A DNA stretch of 64,000 bases from BM520 sp964474455. Its GTDB lineage: Bacteria; Bacteroidota; Bacteroidia; Bacteroidales; BM520. Below, piece by piece: positions 6,337-15,874 of the stretch. The stretch is taken from contig CAYYSU010000008.1 of NCBI GenBank assembly GCA_964474455.1, positions 12,660 to 76,659 of the forward strand, given 5' to 3'. How positions within the stretch are numbered: position 1 is the first letter of the stretch; each line of letters begins with the position of its first letter. Position numbers and translations under genes: made by a program. Under the pieces are notes generated by a model. That model made no database searches. It saw nothing but the letters and a program-made list of their open reading frames with translations, and had not been told where the DNA came from.

Positions 6337-9078
6337 ATGAAGAGTAAAAAATTGCATTTATTATCTGCATTATGCGTAATGACAGCCTTAATAACCTATG
6401 CTCAGGATACCATTACAAAACAAACTTTCGAAGGTATTACAACAGAATGGGAATACATCCCAAATCCGGATGCCTATAACACAGCAGGAGATATCTGGGA
6501 TACAGTGCAGTATATTGGAGATATTGTTCCTCAGCAAGGCAACCTTTTATGGGGAATTCAAGATTTGGATAATCCCAACGGGGGAGGAAGTTTCTTTCAT
6601 GTGCTTGAATTCTCAGAAATAAACCTTACGGGATATGTTAATAACACATTTTCATTTTGGTATAATGTTTTTAGCTTTGATTCAGGAGATAGATTACATC
6701 TTGATCTGATCCTTAACGGGATAGTAGAAACTATCGAGATTTTCAATGGGGCTTCCGGTGGAGCTTCAACGACAAACTGGCAGGAGCACATATATAATAT
6801 TCCGGACTCAGTTACTACCTTCGCTATTCACATAAAGGCAAAACAAAATGGAGGAACAGATCAGGCAGGCTGGGACAACATAACATTAACAGGATTTCCG
6901 GAAGGCTCATTACCTCTCAACGCATCGTTTTATGTCGACAAAACAACTGCTTTCTGCAATGACACCATACACTTTATCGATAACACATGGGGAGGAGCAG
7001 AACCATATAATTACTATTGGGATTTTAATGATGATGATGTGTTTGATGACACCATTGCAAATCCTTTATACTGCTACAATATGCCCGGATTTTATTCAAC
7101 AACTCTAATGGTAATAGATCAGAATGAAGACACTTCGGCACTTGTTCTTACTGATCATATTCATATATCATATTTCCCCTCAGCCTGGATAAACGAAATT
7201 CACTATGATGACAACTCAAAAGATACCGATGAAGGTGTCGAAGTTGTGGTAAAGGATGCCGGAGATTATGATTTGCATAGCTTTACTGTTTCATTGTATA
7301 ATGGGAATAATGGTAAAAAATATAATGATCAGGCACTTGATATGTTTACTGCCGGCGATACCGTTGAAAACTGTCATTTTTTCCATCATTATTTCTCATC
7401 ATTACAAAATGGTGCTCCCGATGGTATTGCGCTGGACTACCTGGGAAAGCTCATATCATTTATAAGTTATGAAGGCAGTTTTGTTGCCACAGATGGTCCG
7501 GCAGAGGGCGTTACAAGTACCGATATCATGGTGTCGGAAACATCGTCAACACCGGAGGGAACATCCATTCAATATGCCGGTGTTGGAGACAACGAGAGTC
7601 ATTTTTTCTGGCAATCTGAGATATCAGAAACCTTTGGTCATCTCAACCAGCATCAAAATCTCAATTGGCCTGAAAACACTACTTGGCTTGGTAACAGCAA
7701 CGCATGGTTGGAAAACAGCAACTGGGACAACGGACCACCGGGTCCCGATACAGATATCCTTCTTGACACCGGAGCTGGTGACTATCCGATCCTGTCGCAT
7801 AGCGTATGGATTAATTCAGTAACAATGAACGACGGGGCATATTTATATGATACAGCGGGGCATCTACATGTTGCAGAAACAATTACTGTAAAAAAACTAC
7901 TTACCGGAGGAACTGTAACCGATGACCCGGAGAACGCCATCTATCATTATCTCGGCTCACCCGTTAAGGCATGCCGGGCCATAGAGGCTATGCCTCCCGA
8001 CGCATATATCAGAAAATATGATGAACCTTCACAGTCATGGGAAAACCTTGATGGCAGCGACACCCTGAAACCTGCTTCAGGATACTCTGTATTTCTACCT
8101 TCTACAAATAATATTATTATATTTTCCGACTCCTCTGTCAATGAAGAGATATCTCTACATAATCTCAGCATCTCCGGATCCTGTGAGTCATACTCCGGAT
8201 TTCATATGCTCAGTAACCCTTTTCTCTCTCCCATCGACTGGGATCTTATGGAAAAAATCAATATTGCACAAACGGTTTATGTATGGTATAATGGCGATTA
8301 TATTGAATGGAATGGTTTAGTGGGAAATCTCCCCGACGGCATAATACCCGTAGCTCAGGGCTTTTTTGTTCAGGTTGTTGATGAACAGAATAGCATCACT
8401 TTTCCGTTATCATCATTAATACCAAACTCATCATACATCCTTAAAGAAAAAAATAATTCAGCCCTTGAAATAGCGATCCATTATAGTGATATGGAGGATA
8501 ACTGTTTTCTCTCCTTTCGCGATGATGCAACAACCGGTTTTGATCCACAATATGATGCTCTAAAACTACAGGGTCAGGATTACCACCCCGGAATTTATAT
8601 CACACAAAATAGAATTAATTATGCTATTTGCTACACGCCTGTGGACACATCTGCTGAATACTATTTGGGTATAAAAGCACCTGATGATGGTGATTATACA
8701 TTTATGATCAAGGGTACTGAATTTCTACAAACAAATCCTCTGTTTTTAAAAGATCTTATTACAGGACAGATATATGACCTGAGCAAGAATCCGGTAATAG
8801 CGTTCTTTGCACAGCAGGGCAATGATCCCAACAGGTTTGTGCTAACACAAAATCCGGTAGGTATAGATGAAACTGCTCATTCAAAAATTCAAATTACGCA
8901 AAAAAACAGACAACTTATAATAAAAACCCCGAGCAAGGAGGATGTTACTATTTTTTCTATTGATGGAAGAATAGTATTTCGAAAGCAGTTACCCATGGGA
9001 TTCAACACAATACAGCTTGAAAGAGGAACTTATATCTTTCATTTAAAAAACTATAACAAAAAGGTTGTTATAATCTAA
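6337..9078 (+). CDS. Large secreted T9SS cargo with jelly-roll, PKD-like and lamin-tail-like domains
   Basis: A 913-residue exported protein. It has a signal peptide (about 1-22, ending TYAQ), a jelly-roll-like domain (23-190), a PKD-like domain (about 193-275, with the NYYWDFNDDD motif), and a lamin-tail-like domain (about 280-440). The latter starts WINEIHYDD and contains NGAPDGIALD, SYEGSF and TSTDI, the pattern of Bacteroidota LTD domains. A beta-rich region follows, and the last 65 residues are a type A T9SS sorting domain with a VTIFSIDGRIVF strand and a final KKVVII strand. Export by Sec and then T9SS to the cell surface or medium is expected. No catalytic domain is visible, so an adhesive or structural role is inferred. 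The next gene follows after 11 bases. Confidence 0.85.
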   Translation: MKSKKLHLLSALCVMTALITYAQDTITKQTFEGITTEWEYIPNPDAYNTAGDIWDTVQYIGDIVPQQGNLLWGIQDLDNPNGGGSFFHVLEFSEINLTGYVNNTFSFWYNVFSFDSGDRLHLDLILNGIVETIEIFNGASGGASTTNWQEHIYNIPDSVTTFAIHIKAKQNGGTDQAGWDNITLTGFPEGSLPLNASFYVDKTTAFCNDTIHFIDNTWGGAEPYNYYWDFNDDDVFDDTIANPLYCYNMPGFYSTTLMVIDQNEDTSALVLTDHIHISYFPSAWINEIHYDDNSKDTDEGVEVVVKDAGDYDLHSFTVSLYNGNNGKKYNDQALDMFTAGDTVENCHFFHHYFSSLQNGAPDGIALDYLGKLISFISYEGSFVATDGPAEGVTSTDIMVSETSSTPEGTSIQYAGVGDNESHFFWQSEISETFGHLNQHQNLNWPENTTWLGNSNAWLENSNWDNGPPGPDTDILLDTGAGDYPILSHSVWINSVTMNDGAYLYDTAGHLHVAETITVKKLLTGGTVTDDPENAIYHYLGSPVKACRAIEAMPPDAYIRKYDEPSQSWENLDGSDTLKPASGYSVFLPSTNNIIIFSDSSVNEEISLHNLSISGSCESYSGFHMLSNPFLSPIDWDLMEKINIAQTVYVWYNGDYIEWNGLVGNLPDGIIPVAQGFFVQVVDEQNSITFPLSSLIPNSSYILKEKNNSALEIAIHYSDMEDNCFLSFRDDATTGFDPQYDALKLQGQDYHPGIYITQNRINYAICYTPVDTSAEYYLGIKAPDDGDYTFMIKGTEFLQTNPLFLKDLITGQIYDLSKNPVIAFFAQQGNDPNRFVLTQNPVGIDETAHSKIQITQKNRQLIIKTPSKEDVTIFSIDGRIVFRKQLPMGFNTIQLERGTYIFHLKNYNKKVVII

Positions 9079-9089
9079 AAACTATCATC

Positions 9090-9314
9090 ATGAAAAGAAT
9101 AACAGCAATAATTGCAATCACATTAATATCAATGATAACAATAGCTCAGCCTAATCCCAGACAGAATGGTGATGGCAGTAATGTGGGCGGTGAACCCATA
9201 GGCAGCAGTGCTCCCATTGGCGGAGGCACTGTAATAATGTCGCTCCTGGTGGCAGGATGGGCGGCACATAAACTAATCAAAGAGAGAGAGAATTCTGATA
9301 CTAACGCTGTTTGA
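9090..9314 (+). CDS. Small exported PID-CTERM-like protein
   Basis: A 74-residue protein: signal peptide (about 1-19, cut after IAQ), a Pro/Asn/Gly linker, then SAPIGGG followed by a hydrophobic helix and a basic-acidic tail (KLIKERE). This plan resembles the short Bacteroidota proteins with a PID-CTERM sorting segment (a P-I-D-G-G motif before a helix), here with Gly in place of Asp. It begins 11 bases after the large T9SS cargo gene and is probably co-transcribed with it. The final 14 bases overlap the end of lnt on the other strand. The processing enzyme and function are unknown; assignment is by pattern only. Confidence 0.72.
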   Translation: MKRITAIIAITLISMITIAQPNPRQNGDGSNVGGEPIGSSAPIGGGTVIMSLLVAGWAAHKLIKERENSDTNAV

Positions 9315-10932
9315 GGCGTTCGGATCGTGTAAGAATACCCCGAACGATACCTACTAGCAGCATTGCCAAGAAAGTAAACACTGCGATACGGGCAATATAA
9401 TCGCCATGCTTCACATAGAAGGTAATCTCGTCGTTGGCATTAATTTTACGACGTATCGCAGTCTTGACCCAGTACGGCGTCGATTCTAAGATATCGCCAC
9501 GCTGGTTAACAAAGCACGATATACCGGTATTAGCTGAGCGTGCTACAGAGCGGCGTGTCTCGATTGCACGTAGTGCTGAGTATGACATATGCTGGCGGTG
9601 CCCGGGAGTATCCTTCCACCAGCCATCGTTGGTCATTACAAAAATCAACTCCGCACCATTTTTTACAAAGCCTGACATAAACTCGCCAAAAACGGATTCA
9701 TAGCATATAGATGGAGCCACATGACGATCGTTGTAAACGTTATAAAAAGGTTTGCGGATGGTATCAATACCAAGGCTACCCACTGTGCCTCCAAGATCAA
9801 AAGCGAGTTTTTCGATAAATGGCAGATACTTTATCATAGGCATCGCTTCAACACCTGGTGTCAGCTTCGATTTATGATAAAGCTGTATCTCAGAAGCATT
9901 ATCAATATAGTATATAGTATTATAAGCATCATAATAATTTTCAGTATTACTAATCTGCCGGGCACTGGGTGATAGCTCCTCCCCGTCCTGAAAAAGTTTA
10001 TAGGTAGCAGCGCCGATACACATCGCCGTTTCAGGATAGCCCTTCATAAAGTCAACAACCGATACAACACTGCGACTTTCCATCAATTGATGTTCAAAAA
10101 CATTTCGTTCCTGAATAACAGATTCCGGCAATACAATGAAATCAACCAGGGAGTCCCCATGGGTATCAATAAGATCATAAACATTAGAGAGCACCTCCTC
10201 AGGCGTGAGTCCATACTGCTCCGTGTATGGATCGTTATTAGGTTGTATCACCAGAACATCCACAGGATCATCCTTCTCAACATAATTATTATACATTCTG
10301 TTAGAGATAATCATTGGAATAGAGAACAGAAACAGTGCTGCTATGGCTGCCCACAAAGGGTTTACTCTTATTTTTGCTCTGCCTGAGATAAAACCCAACA
10401 ACATAGTGAAAAGAAGTATATTAATAGCAAACACCCACAAGGCACCACCAAAAGTACCGGAGAACTCATACCATTGAATCCATTTAGGATACATAGAGAA
10501 CCCATTGCCAATATTCAGCCAGGGCCAGTTTAATGACCAGTTCAAATGCAAATAGTCCAACGACATCCATACCACGGCAAGCAGCCAATAACCGCCTTTG
10601 AAATTGAATACATTTCTACGAATCAAATGATACAGCTGAACAACAAAGGCCATTAATATGCTGTTCAACAAAATTGCCACAATACCACCTACAGCAGTAC
10701 TGTTATAAATCCAGAATGTATTCAACGTATTCCACACTAACATCCCCGGCAAGGAGAGTAGAAACGGTGCCCAGGAGCTGAATTTTTGCTGGTTTGAAGC
10801 AATATAATCCTCCATAAATAACAATGGAAGAAACGCAATAAATAATAATCCAGGAAAGCCATGCATAGGCCACGCTCCCGAAAGTAGCAAACCAGTTACA
10901 ACAGACAGTAATATCAGATGACTTCTTTTCAT
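9301..10932 (-). CDS. lnt: Apolipoprotein N-acyltransferase
   Basis: Inner-membrane enzyme that adds the third acyl chain to the N-terminal cysteine of lipoproteins. At 543 residues it has hydrophobic helices over about 1-210, a nitrilase-type periplasmic domain (about 222-500) and a final helix. The Glu-Lys-Cys triad is visible: Glu270 in VLPES, Lys356 in KSKLTPG and Cys410 in PSICYE. The start lies 7 bases after the hflX stop, indicating an operon. The stop overlaps the end of the small PID-CTERM-like gene on the plus strand. It would supply mature lipoproteins such as GldK, SprE and LptE encoded elsewhere in the window. Confidence 0.94.
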   Translation of the reverse strand: MKRSHLILLSVVTGLLLSGAWPMHGFPGLLFIAFLPLLFMEDYIASNQQKFSSWAPFLLSLPGMLVWNTLNTFWIYNSTAVGGIVAILLNSILMAFVVQLYHLIRRNVFNFKGGYWLLAVVWMSLDYLHLNWSLNWPWLNIGNGFSMYPKWIQWYEFSGTFGGALWVFAINILLFTMLLGFISGRAKIRVNPLWAAIAALFLFSIPMIISNRMYNNYVEKDDPVDVLVIQPNNDPYTEQYGLTPEEVLSNVYDLIDTHGDSLVDFIVLPESVIQERNVFEHQLMESRSVVSVVDFMKGYPETAMCIGAATYKLFQDGEELSPSARQISNTENYYDAYNTIYYIDNASEIQLYHKSKLTPGVEAMPMIKYLPFIEKLAFDLGGTVGSLGIDTIRKPFYNVYNDRHVAPSICYESVFGEFMSGFVKNGAELIFVMTNDGWWKDTPGHRQHMSYSALRAIETRRSVARSANTGISCFVNQRGDILESTPYWVKTAIRRKINANDEITFYVKHGDYIARIAVFTFLAMLLVGIVRGILTRSERLKQR

Positions 10933-10939
10933 AATATCT

Positions 10940-12160
10940 TTATTCTTCCGGTTCTATCACCGGTTCGGTATACAAATAATCGTTGTAAGGAAATCGCATA
11001 CGGTGGATTTTGTTGACTTCCCGATATAATGATTCTTTAAGATCTTCTATATTATCTTTTGTTTTAGCGGAGATAAAAAGCGAAGTATTATTCTCTTTTG
11101 CCAATATCATCTTCTGCAGCTCCTCAAGAGATATATTCTCTTTAGTCGCAGGGCTCAGGTCTCCCTCCTCTTTCGGTGTCCAGGTGTAAGCATCTGTTTT
11201 ATTAAACACCATTATTGAAGGTATCTGGGAAGCACCAATTTCGTTCAATGTCTGTTTCACCACTCCCATATGATTTTCATGGTCTGGGTGTGAGATATCT
11301 ACAATATGTACCAACAAATCAGCCTCCCGAACCTCATCAAGGGTCGACTTAAAGCTCTCTACCAATCCATGTGGCAGTTTTCTGATAAATCCAACAGTGT
11401 CAGAAAGCAGGAATGGAAGGTTTTTTATAACAACTTTCCTCACAGTGGTATCCAGTGTTGCAAAGAGTTTATTTTCAGCAAACACTTCTGACTTACTAAG
11501 CAGGTTCATGATGGTTGATTTCCCTACATTGGTGTATCCCACAAGTGCCACACGAACCATCTTACCACGGTTTCCACGCTGCGTTGACATTTGTTTATCG
11601 ATATGTGTAAGTTTCTTTTTCAACAAGGATATCCTGTCGCGAATAATCCTGCGGTCTGTCTCGATCTCTGTTTCACCGGGCCCACGCATTCCGATACCAC
11701 CACGCTGTCGCTCCAGGTGAGTCCACATCCTGGTAAGTCGTGGCAGCAGATACTCGTACTGTGCCAGCTCTACCTGAACCTTAGCATGTGCCGTCCTGGC
11801 ACGCGAAGCGAAGATATCCAGGATAAGATTCGTCCTGTCCAGAACCTTAATGTTAAATGCTCTTTCCAGATTTCGAACCTGTGAAGAGGATAACTCATCA
11901 TCAAAAATTACAATATCAATTTCATTCTCATCGATATAATTTTGAATATCCACAAGTTTTCCACTCCCCACATAAGTCTTAGGATTTGGATAATCCAATT
12001 TCTGGACAAACCTTTTTACAGTGGTACCTCCTGCTGTTCGGGCAAGAAATTCGAGTTCTATTAGATACTCTTCTGTTCTCTCCTCTGGTGTTTCGCGAGT
12101 GATAAGCCCCACAAGGACTACCCTCTCTTTATAGTGTTCTTTTTCTATAGCTTTATCCAT
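10940..12160 (-). CDS. hflX: Ribosome-associated GTPase HflX
   Basis: HflX splits stalled 70S ribosomes under stress. The 406-residue product has the N-terminal HflX domain (glycine-rich GGIGMRGPGETE segment at 154-165), a coiled region, then the GTPase domain with the P-loop GYTNVGKST (208-216), DTVGF as G3 and NKTD as G4. The length is typical. A clear promoter precedes it (TTG, 19 bases, TACATTTG), placing the transcript start almost at the ATG. It is followed by lnt in the same transcript. Confidence 0.95.
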   Translation of the reverse strand: MDKAIEKEHYKERVVLVGLITRETPEERTEEYLIELEFLARTAGGTTVKRFVQKLDYPNPKTYVGSGKLVDIQNYIDENEIDIVIFDDELSSSQVRNLERAFNIKVLDRTNLILDIFASRARTAHAKVQVELAQYEYLLPRLTRMWTHLERQRGGIGMRGPGETEIETDRRIIRDRISLLKKKLTHIDKQMSTQRGNRGKMVRVALVGYTNVGKSTIMNLLSKSEVFAENKLFATLDTTVRKVVIKNLPFLLSDTVGFIRKLPHGLVESFKSTLDEVREADLLVHIVDISHPDHENHMGVVKQTLNEIGASQIPSIMVFNKTDAYTWTPKEEGDLSPATKENISLEELQKMILAKENNTSLFISAKTKDNIEDLKESLYREVNKIHRMRFPYNDYLYTEPVIEPEE

Positions 12161-12167
12161 ACGGTTG

Positions 12168-12197
12168 CAAATGTACTAAACAGTTCTCGCTCTGCAA
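12168..12197 (-). promoter_or_regulatory. Bacteroidota-type promoter of hflX-lnt
   Basis: On the minus strand TTG (12195-12197) is followed after exactly 19 bases by TACATTTG (12168-12175), matching the -33/-7 consensus of the Bacteroidota primary sigma factor. The hflX ATG (12160) lies 7 bases beyond the -7 element, so the mRNA should be leaderless or nearly so. Confidence 0.6.
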
Positions 12198-12202
12198 TAT
12201 CA

Positions 12203-14689
12203 TTAATGATAATATACTCTTTTCACCCTCCTAGAAATTGATGAGAGTATCTCATAAGGAATGGTATTAATCTTTGCGGCCCGGGTTTTCAAGCTGAAAT
12301 GCTCATCAAAGATAACGACTTCATCTCCTTCCCGACAATCGTTAATATTTGTAACGTCGATCATGCACATATCCATACATATCATCCCTACAACCGGAGC
12401 CGGTTTGCCTTTTATGTAGAACTCGCCCACTCCATTTGAGAATGCCCTGCTCAAGCCATCAGCATAGCCAATCGGAACAACAGCAATTCGGGATTCTTTC
12501 TCTGCAATAAATGCTCTGTCATAGCCCACACTCTCTCCGGGCATTATCACTTTTATTTGTGATATCGTAGATTTCAGGGAGCAAACGTTCTCCAGTGAGT
12601 TCTGCACTTCTTCAACACCAGAAATTCCGTACAGACTAATCCCCAGCCTTACCATTTCAAACTGAGCGTCCGGAAAACGAAGTATTCCGTCGGAATTAAG
12701 GATATGCCTCATCACAGGATACTCCAGTGCATCTGTAAAAAGGCTGGAAAAAATTTCAAAACGGCGTATCTGTTCTTGCGTAAACTCATCTTCAGCACTA
12801 TTTCCGCTGGCAGCCAAATGGCTGAATACTGACCTTACAACTACCTGAGGGTGCTCTCTTAACTTTTGCGCCAGTTCAGCAATATCTTTCGACTCAAAAC
12901 CTAGCCTATGCATACCTGTATCCAACTTGATATGAATAGATACCGGGTTGTCATGATGATAATGATCCATCTCCTCGATGGATATCAAAAGGTTTTCCAA
13001 TGAAGAAAAGCTGTATATCTCCGGTTCCAGGTCAAATTTCAAAATTGCCCCGAAACTGTCACGCTCTGGGTTTAGCACCAATATTGGTAGTGTAATTCCG
13101 CTCTCTCTCAGGTCGATGCCTTCATCTGTAAAGGCAACAGCCAGATAATCCACATGATGAAACTGTAGTAAAGATGCCACCTCAACGCTACCACTACCAT
13201 ACGAAAATGCTTTCACCATAGCCATAATCTTTACCCCCGGAAAGACCTTCTCTCGATAATATTTCAGATTGTTTACTATGGCCTCCATATTTACTTGCAG
13301 GATAGTCTCATGATCCTTCTTCTGCAATGATTGATTGATACGCTCAAAACCAAAAATCCTTGCGCCTTTTACCAAAATTGCATCATCATTAAAACTGGAG
13401 AAAGGAAAATTCCTTATGAAACTGCTGGTATCAGGAAAAAATTCTGTCTCCGCCTCAAAAAGCTCAGGGAAACGGTTTATTGATGATCCGATGCCAATCA
13501 ATTTTGCAATGCCCTTCTCTTTCAACAGCTTTGCAACGTCATAATAAAGCTCGCGGTCCGGAATACCACTTTGCAGGATATCTGACAGTATAACAATTTT
13601 TCTTTTGTTTTGTAAATTCTGATTCAGAAAATCCAGGGCAATCTGCAGTGAGTCAATATCCAGGCTGTAACTATCATTGATAACAGTACAATTATTCACA
13701 CCCTCATTAAGCTCCAGGCGCATCTCTACATTATGGAGCATTTTCATTCTTCTTCGTATTACCTTGGCGGGATATTCAAAATTGCGCATCACCACCCAGC
13801 AATGAATGGCGTTTTCTATTGATGCAGCATCAAAGAAGGGAATATCAATATATTCCTCATCACCAATAAATGTAGCAACAATCCGTGTAAAACACTCCTT
13901 TTTCTCTACCTTGGTGATGATAACATCAGCTTCATTGCGATGGCTCCATGACAACAGTTCTCTTTCCTGCTGCTGTCCGGAACGTGCAAGAACTTCAGAA
14001 ATTTCAGGGTAATCAGACGAATATATCAATCGTTTAACATTGCGGAAGAGCTTAAATTTCTCCCCTGCCTTTTGCGTGTTATTAATAAAATTTACATCAT
14101 GAGCGTGGCCAACATTGGTAAAAATACCAATATTAGGGTTTATAATATCTCTTAACGCATCCATCTCTCCCGGTTCCGATATCCCGGCCTCAAAAATTGC
14201 CAGATGATGATATTCATTCATCTGCCATACCGAGAGGGGAACTCCAATCTGCGAATTATAACTCTTTGGGCTTCTGATGATATTATAATCTTTTGATAAA
14301 AGCTCATACAACCACTCCTTAACAACGGTTTTACCATTGGATCCCGTTATAGCGATTACGGGGTATGAAAACTGATTGCGATGTGCTGCTGCTAACAACT
14401 GCAAAGCCTTCAGGGTATTCTCCACAAGGATAAAGTTTGTCTTCTCAAAGATCTTTATATCAAAACACTTTTTAGAAATAACAAAATTTCGAACACCTTT
14501 ATCGTATAGCTCATGGATATAGTTATGACCATCATTTGACACACCTTCCAGGGCGAAAAACAAAGTCTTATGAGGTGATGCCAACTTCCGGGAATCTGTC
14601 AGTATCTCCACAATAGAAACATGGTATTTGCGGGAAGAAAAAAGCTGACCACGAATTAGATCAGCAACTTTCATAATTGTATATTTCAT
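12203..14689 (-). CDS. Bifunctional MurF ligase / alanine racemase fusion
   Basis: The 828-residue product joins two enzymes of D-alanine use in peptidoglycan synthesis. Residues 1 to about 455 are MurF (UDP-MurNAc-tripeptide:D-Ala-D-Ala ligase), with the ATP-binding ITGSNGKT motif near 114-121. Residues from about 460 are a fold-type III alanine racemase, with the PLP lysine at Lys493 (MAMVKAFSYGSG) and the catalytic Tyr in SVGYDRAF. The fusion is known in Bacteroidota and is intact here. In many fused copies the MurF half is suspected to be weak or inactive; the P-loop here looks complete. The gene follows pdxA by 24 bases. Confidence 0.95.
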   Translation of the reverse strand: MKYTIMKVADLIRGQLFSSRKYHVSIVEILTDSRKLASPHKTLFFALEGVSNDGHNYIHELYDKGVRNFVISKKCFDIKIFEKTNFILVENTLKALQLLAAAHRNQFSYPVIAITGSNGKTVVKEWLYELLSKDYNIIRSPKSYNSQIGVPLSVWQMNEYHHLAIFEAGISEPGEMDALRDIINPNIGIFTNVGHAHDVNFINNTQKAGEKFKLFRNVKRLIYSSDYPEISEVLARSGQQQERELLSWSHRNEADVIITKVEKKECFTRIVATFIGDEEYIDIPFFDAASIENAIHCWVVMRNFEYPAKVIRRRMKMLHNVEMRLELNEGVNNCTVINDSYSLDIDSLQIALDFLNQNLQNKRKIVILSDILQSGIPDRELYYDVAKLLKEKGIAKLIGIGSSINRFPELFEAETEFFPDTSSFIRNFPFSSFNDDAILVKGARIFGFERINQSLQKKDHETILQVNMEAIVNNLKYYREKVFPGVKIMAMVKAFSYGSGSVEVASLLQFHHVDYLAVAFTDEGIDLRESGITLPILVLNPERDSFGAILKFDLEPEIYSFSSLENLLISIEEMDHYHHDNPVSIHIKLDTGMHRLGFESKDIAELAQKLREHPQVVVRSVFSHLAASGNSAEDEFTQEQIRRFEIFSSLFTDALEYPVMRHILNSDGILRFPDAQFEMVRLGISLYGISGVEEVQNSLENVCSLKSTISQIKVIMPGESVGYDRAFIAEKESRIAVVPIGYADGLSRAFSNGVGEFYIKGKPAPVVGMICMDMCMIDVTNINDCREGDEVVIFDEHFSLKTRAAKINTIPYEILSSISRRVKRVYYH

Positions 14690-14713
14690 AAAACTCTATA
14701 TTTAGACAGAAAA

Positions 14714-15793
14714 TCAGCCTCTGTCATCAGGATACATCCGCAGCGACTCTATGGTATGATCTTCAGAATACTGTTTCTGATTATCTACTATTTCCTGTGC
14801 CAAAAATAGTGCTTTTCTTGTGGCATCGGGGTTAAAATCTCCTATCCCTGCCATCTGAATGCCCGAGTCGTGTGCCGGTTGTGTTACTACACATGGTAAT
14901 CCTGAATAATATAAAACGCCATTAGATGCTGATAACGTACGGAAAGGTACCAAGCCCTGGTCATGATACAGAGCTAGCACAGCATCAAATTTCTTAAAGG
15001 ATCCTGACTCAAAGAATCTATCTGACGCAAAAGGACCATAAACCTGCATACCCTGTTCAGCACACTCTTTAATGGCGGGAATTATATGCTCTTTCTCTTC
15101 ACGACCTATCTCATTTAACACTTCACAATGAGGATTTAAAGCCAAGACGGCTATCTCAGGAGATGGTATTGCAAAGTCACGCTTCAGGCATTCATTCATC
15201 TGTGTAATACGCTTTACTATTAGGTGCTTTTCTATTGCGGAAGGAATATCACGGAAAGGAATATGGCCTGTAACAAACCCTATCTTCATAATATCATCAA
15301 TCATAAAAAGAAGGGTGTCTTCTGCTTTCATCACGGTAAGGAGGTAGTCATCCAAGTCATGGAATGTCGTACCTGCCAGGCGGAAAACACTGCTGCCTAT
15401 AGGAAGGTTTACAATGGCATCCAAAGTACCATGCATCATATCATTAATTGCTGTATCCAAAGCCAGGATACTCATCTTTGCCGCCTCTTCGGTCTGCCGC
15501 CCCATCTCAATGCGAATCTCATTTTCCGTGATGTTGATGATATTAGCACGCCGCGAATTGGCGAAATCGGATCTCTTCACAAGGTTAAAGCTAAAATCCT
15601 CTCTGTTGAGAACCTTACGGTGGTAACTAGCCACCTTGGAAGATCCGTAAACAACAGGTGTGAAAAAATCAAAAATTCTACTGTCAGTGAATACCTTTAT
15701 CAGTATCTCATACGATACACCATTGATATTTCCATGAGTAATGCCGATAACAGGCTTAGACGAAGTTCGTTGAACAGGCTGTTGAGTATCCAT
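14714..15793 (-). CDS. pdxA: 4-hydroxythreonine-4-phosphate dehydrogenase
   Basis: Catalyses an oxidative step of DXP-dependent pyridoxal phosphate synthesis; PLP is the cofactor of the alanine racemase encoded next to it. The 359-residue protein shows the PdxA landmarks: GITHGNINGVSYE at the N-terminus, a GHIPFRD segment with a metal-ligand His, LNPHCE, and ALYHDQGLVPF near the C-terminus. A TATCTTTG sequence on the minus strand (15816-15823) resembles a -7 element, so it may have its own promoter after the pepA-like gene. It probably continues into murF-alr (24-base gap). Confidence 0.95.
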   Translation of the reverse strand: MDTQQPVQRTSSKPVIGITHGNINGVSYEILIKVFTDSRIFDFFTPVVYGSSKVASYHRKVLNREDFSFNLVKRSDFANSRRANIINITENEIRIEMGRQTEEAAKMSILALDTAINDMMHGTLDAIVNLPIGSSVFRLAGTTFHDLDDYLLTVMKAEDTLLFMIDDIMKIGFVTGHIPFRDIPSAIEKHLIVKRITQMNECLKRDFAIPSPEIAVLALNPHCEVLNEIGREEKEHIIPAIKECAEQGMQVYGPFASDRFFESGSFKKFDAVLALYHDQGLVPFRTLSASNGVLYYSGLPCVVTQPAHDSGIQMAGIGDFNPDATRKALFLAQEIVDNQKQYSEDHTIESLRMYPDDRG

Positions 15794-15874
15794 AAAAGAT
15801 TCGGTTTGTGCCTAACAAAGATAAAAAATTAACCGGATATTTAACCAGGAATTTATCAACAGCCTGATATAAAC

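Noticed and set aside
15224..15832. 202-codon open frame opposite pdxA
   Set aside because: Antisense shadow of pdxA; no coherent protein features.
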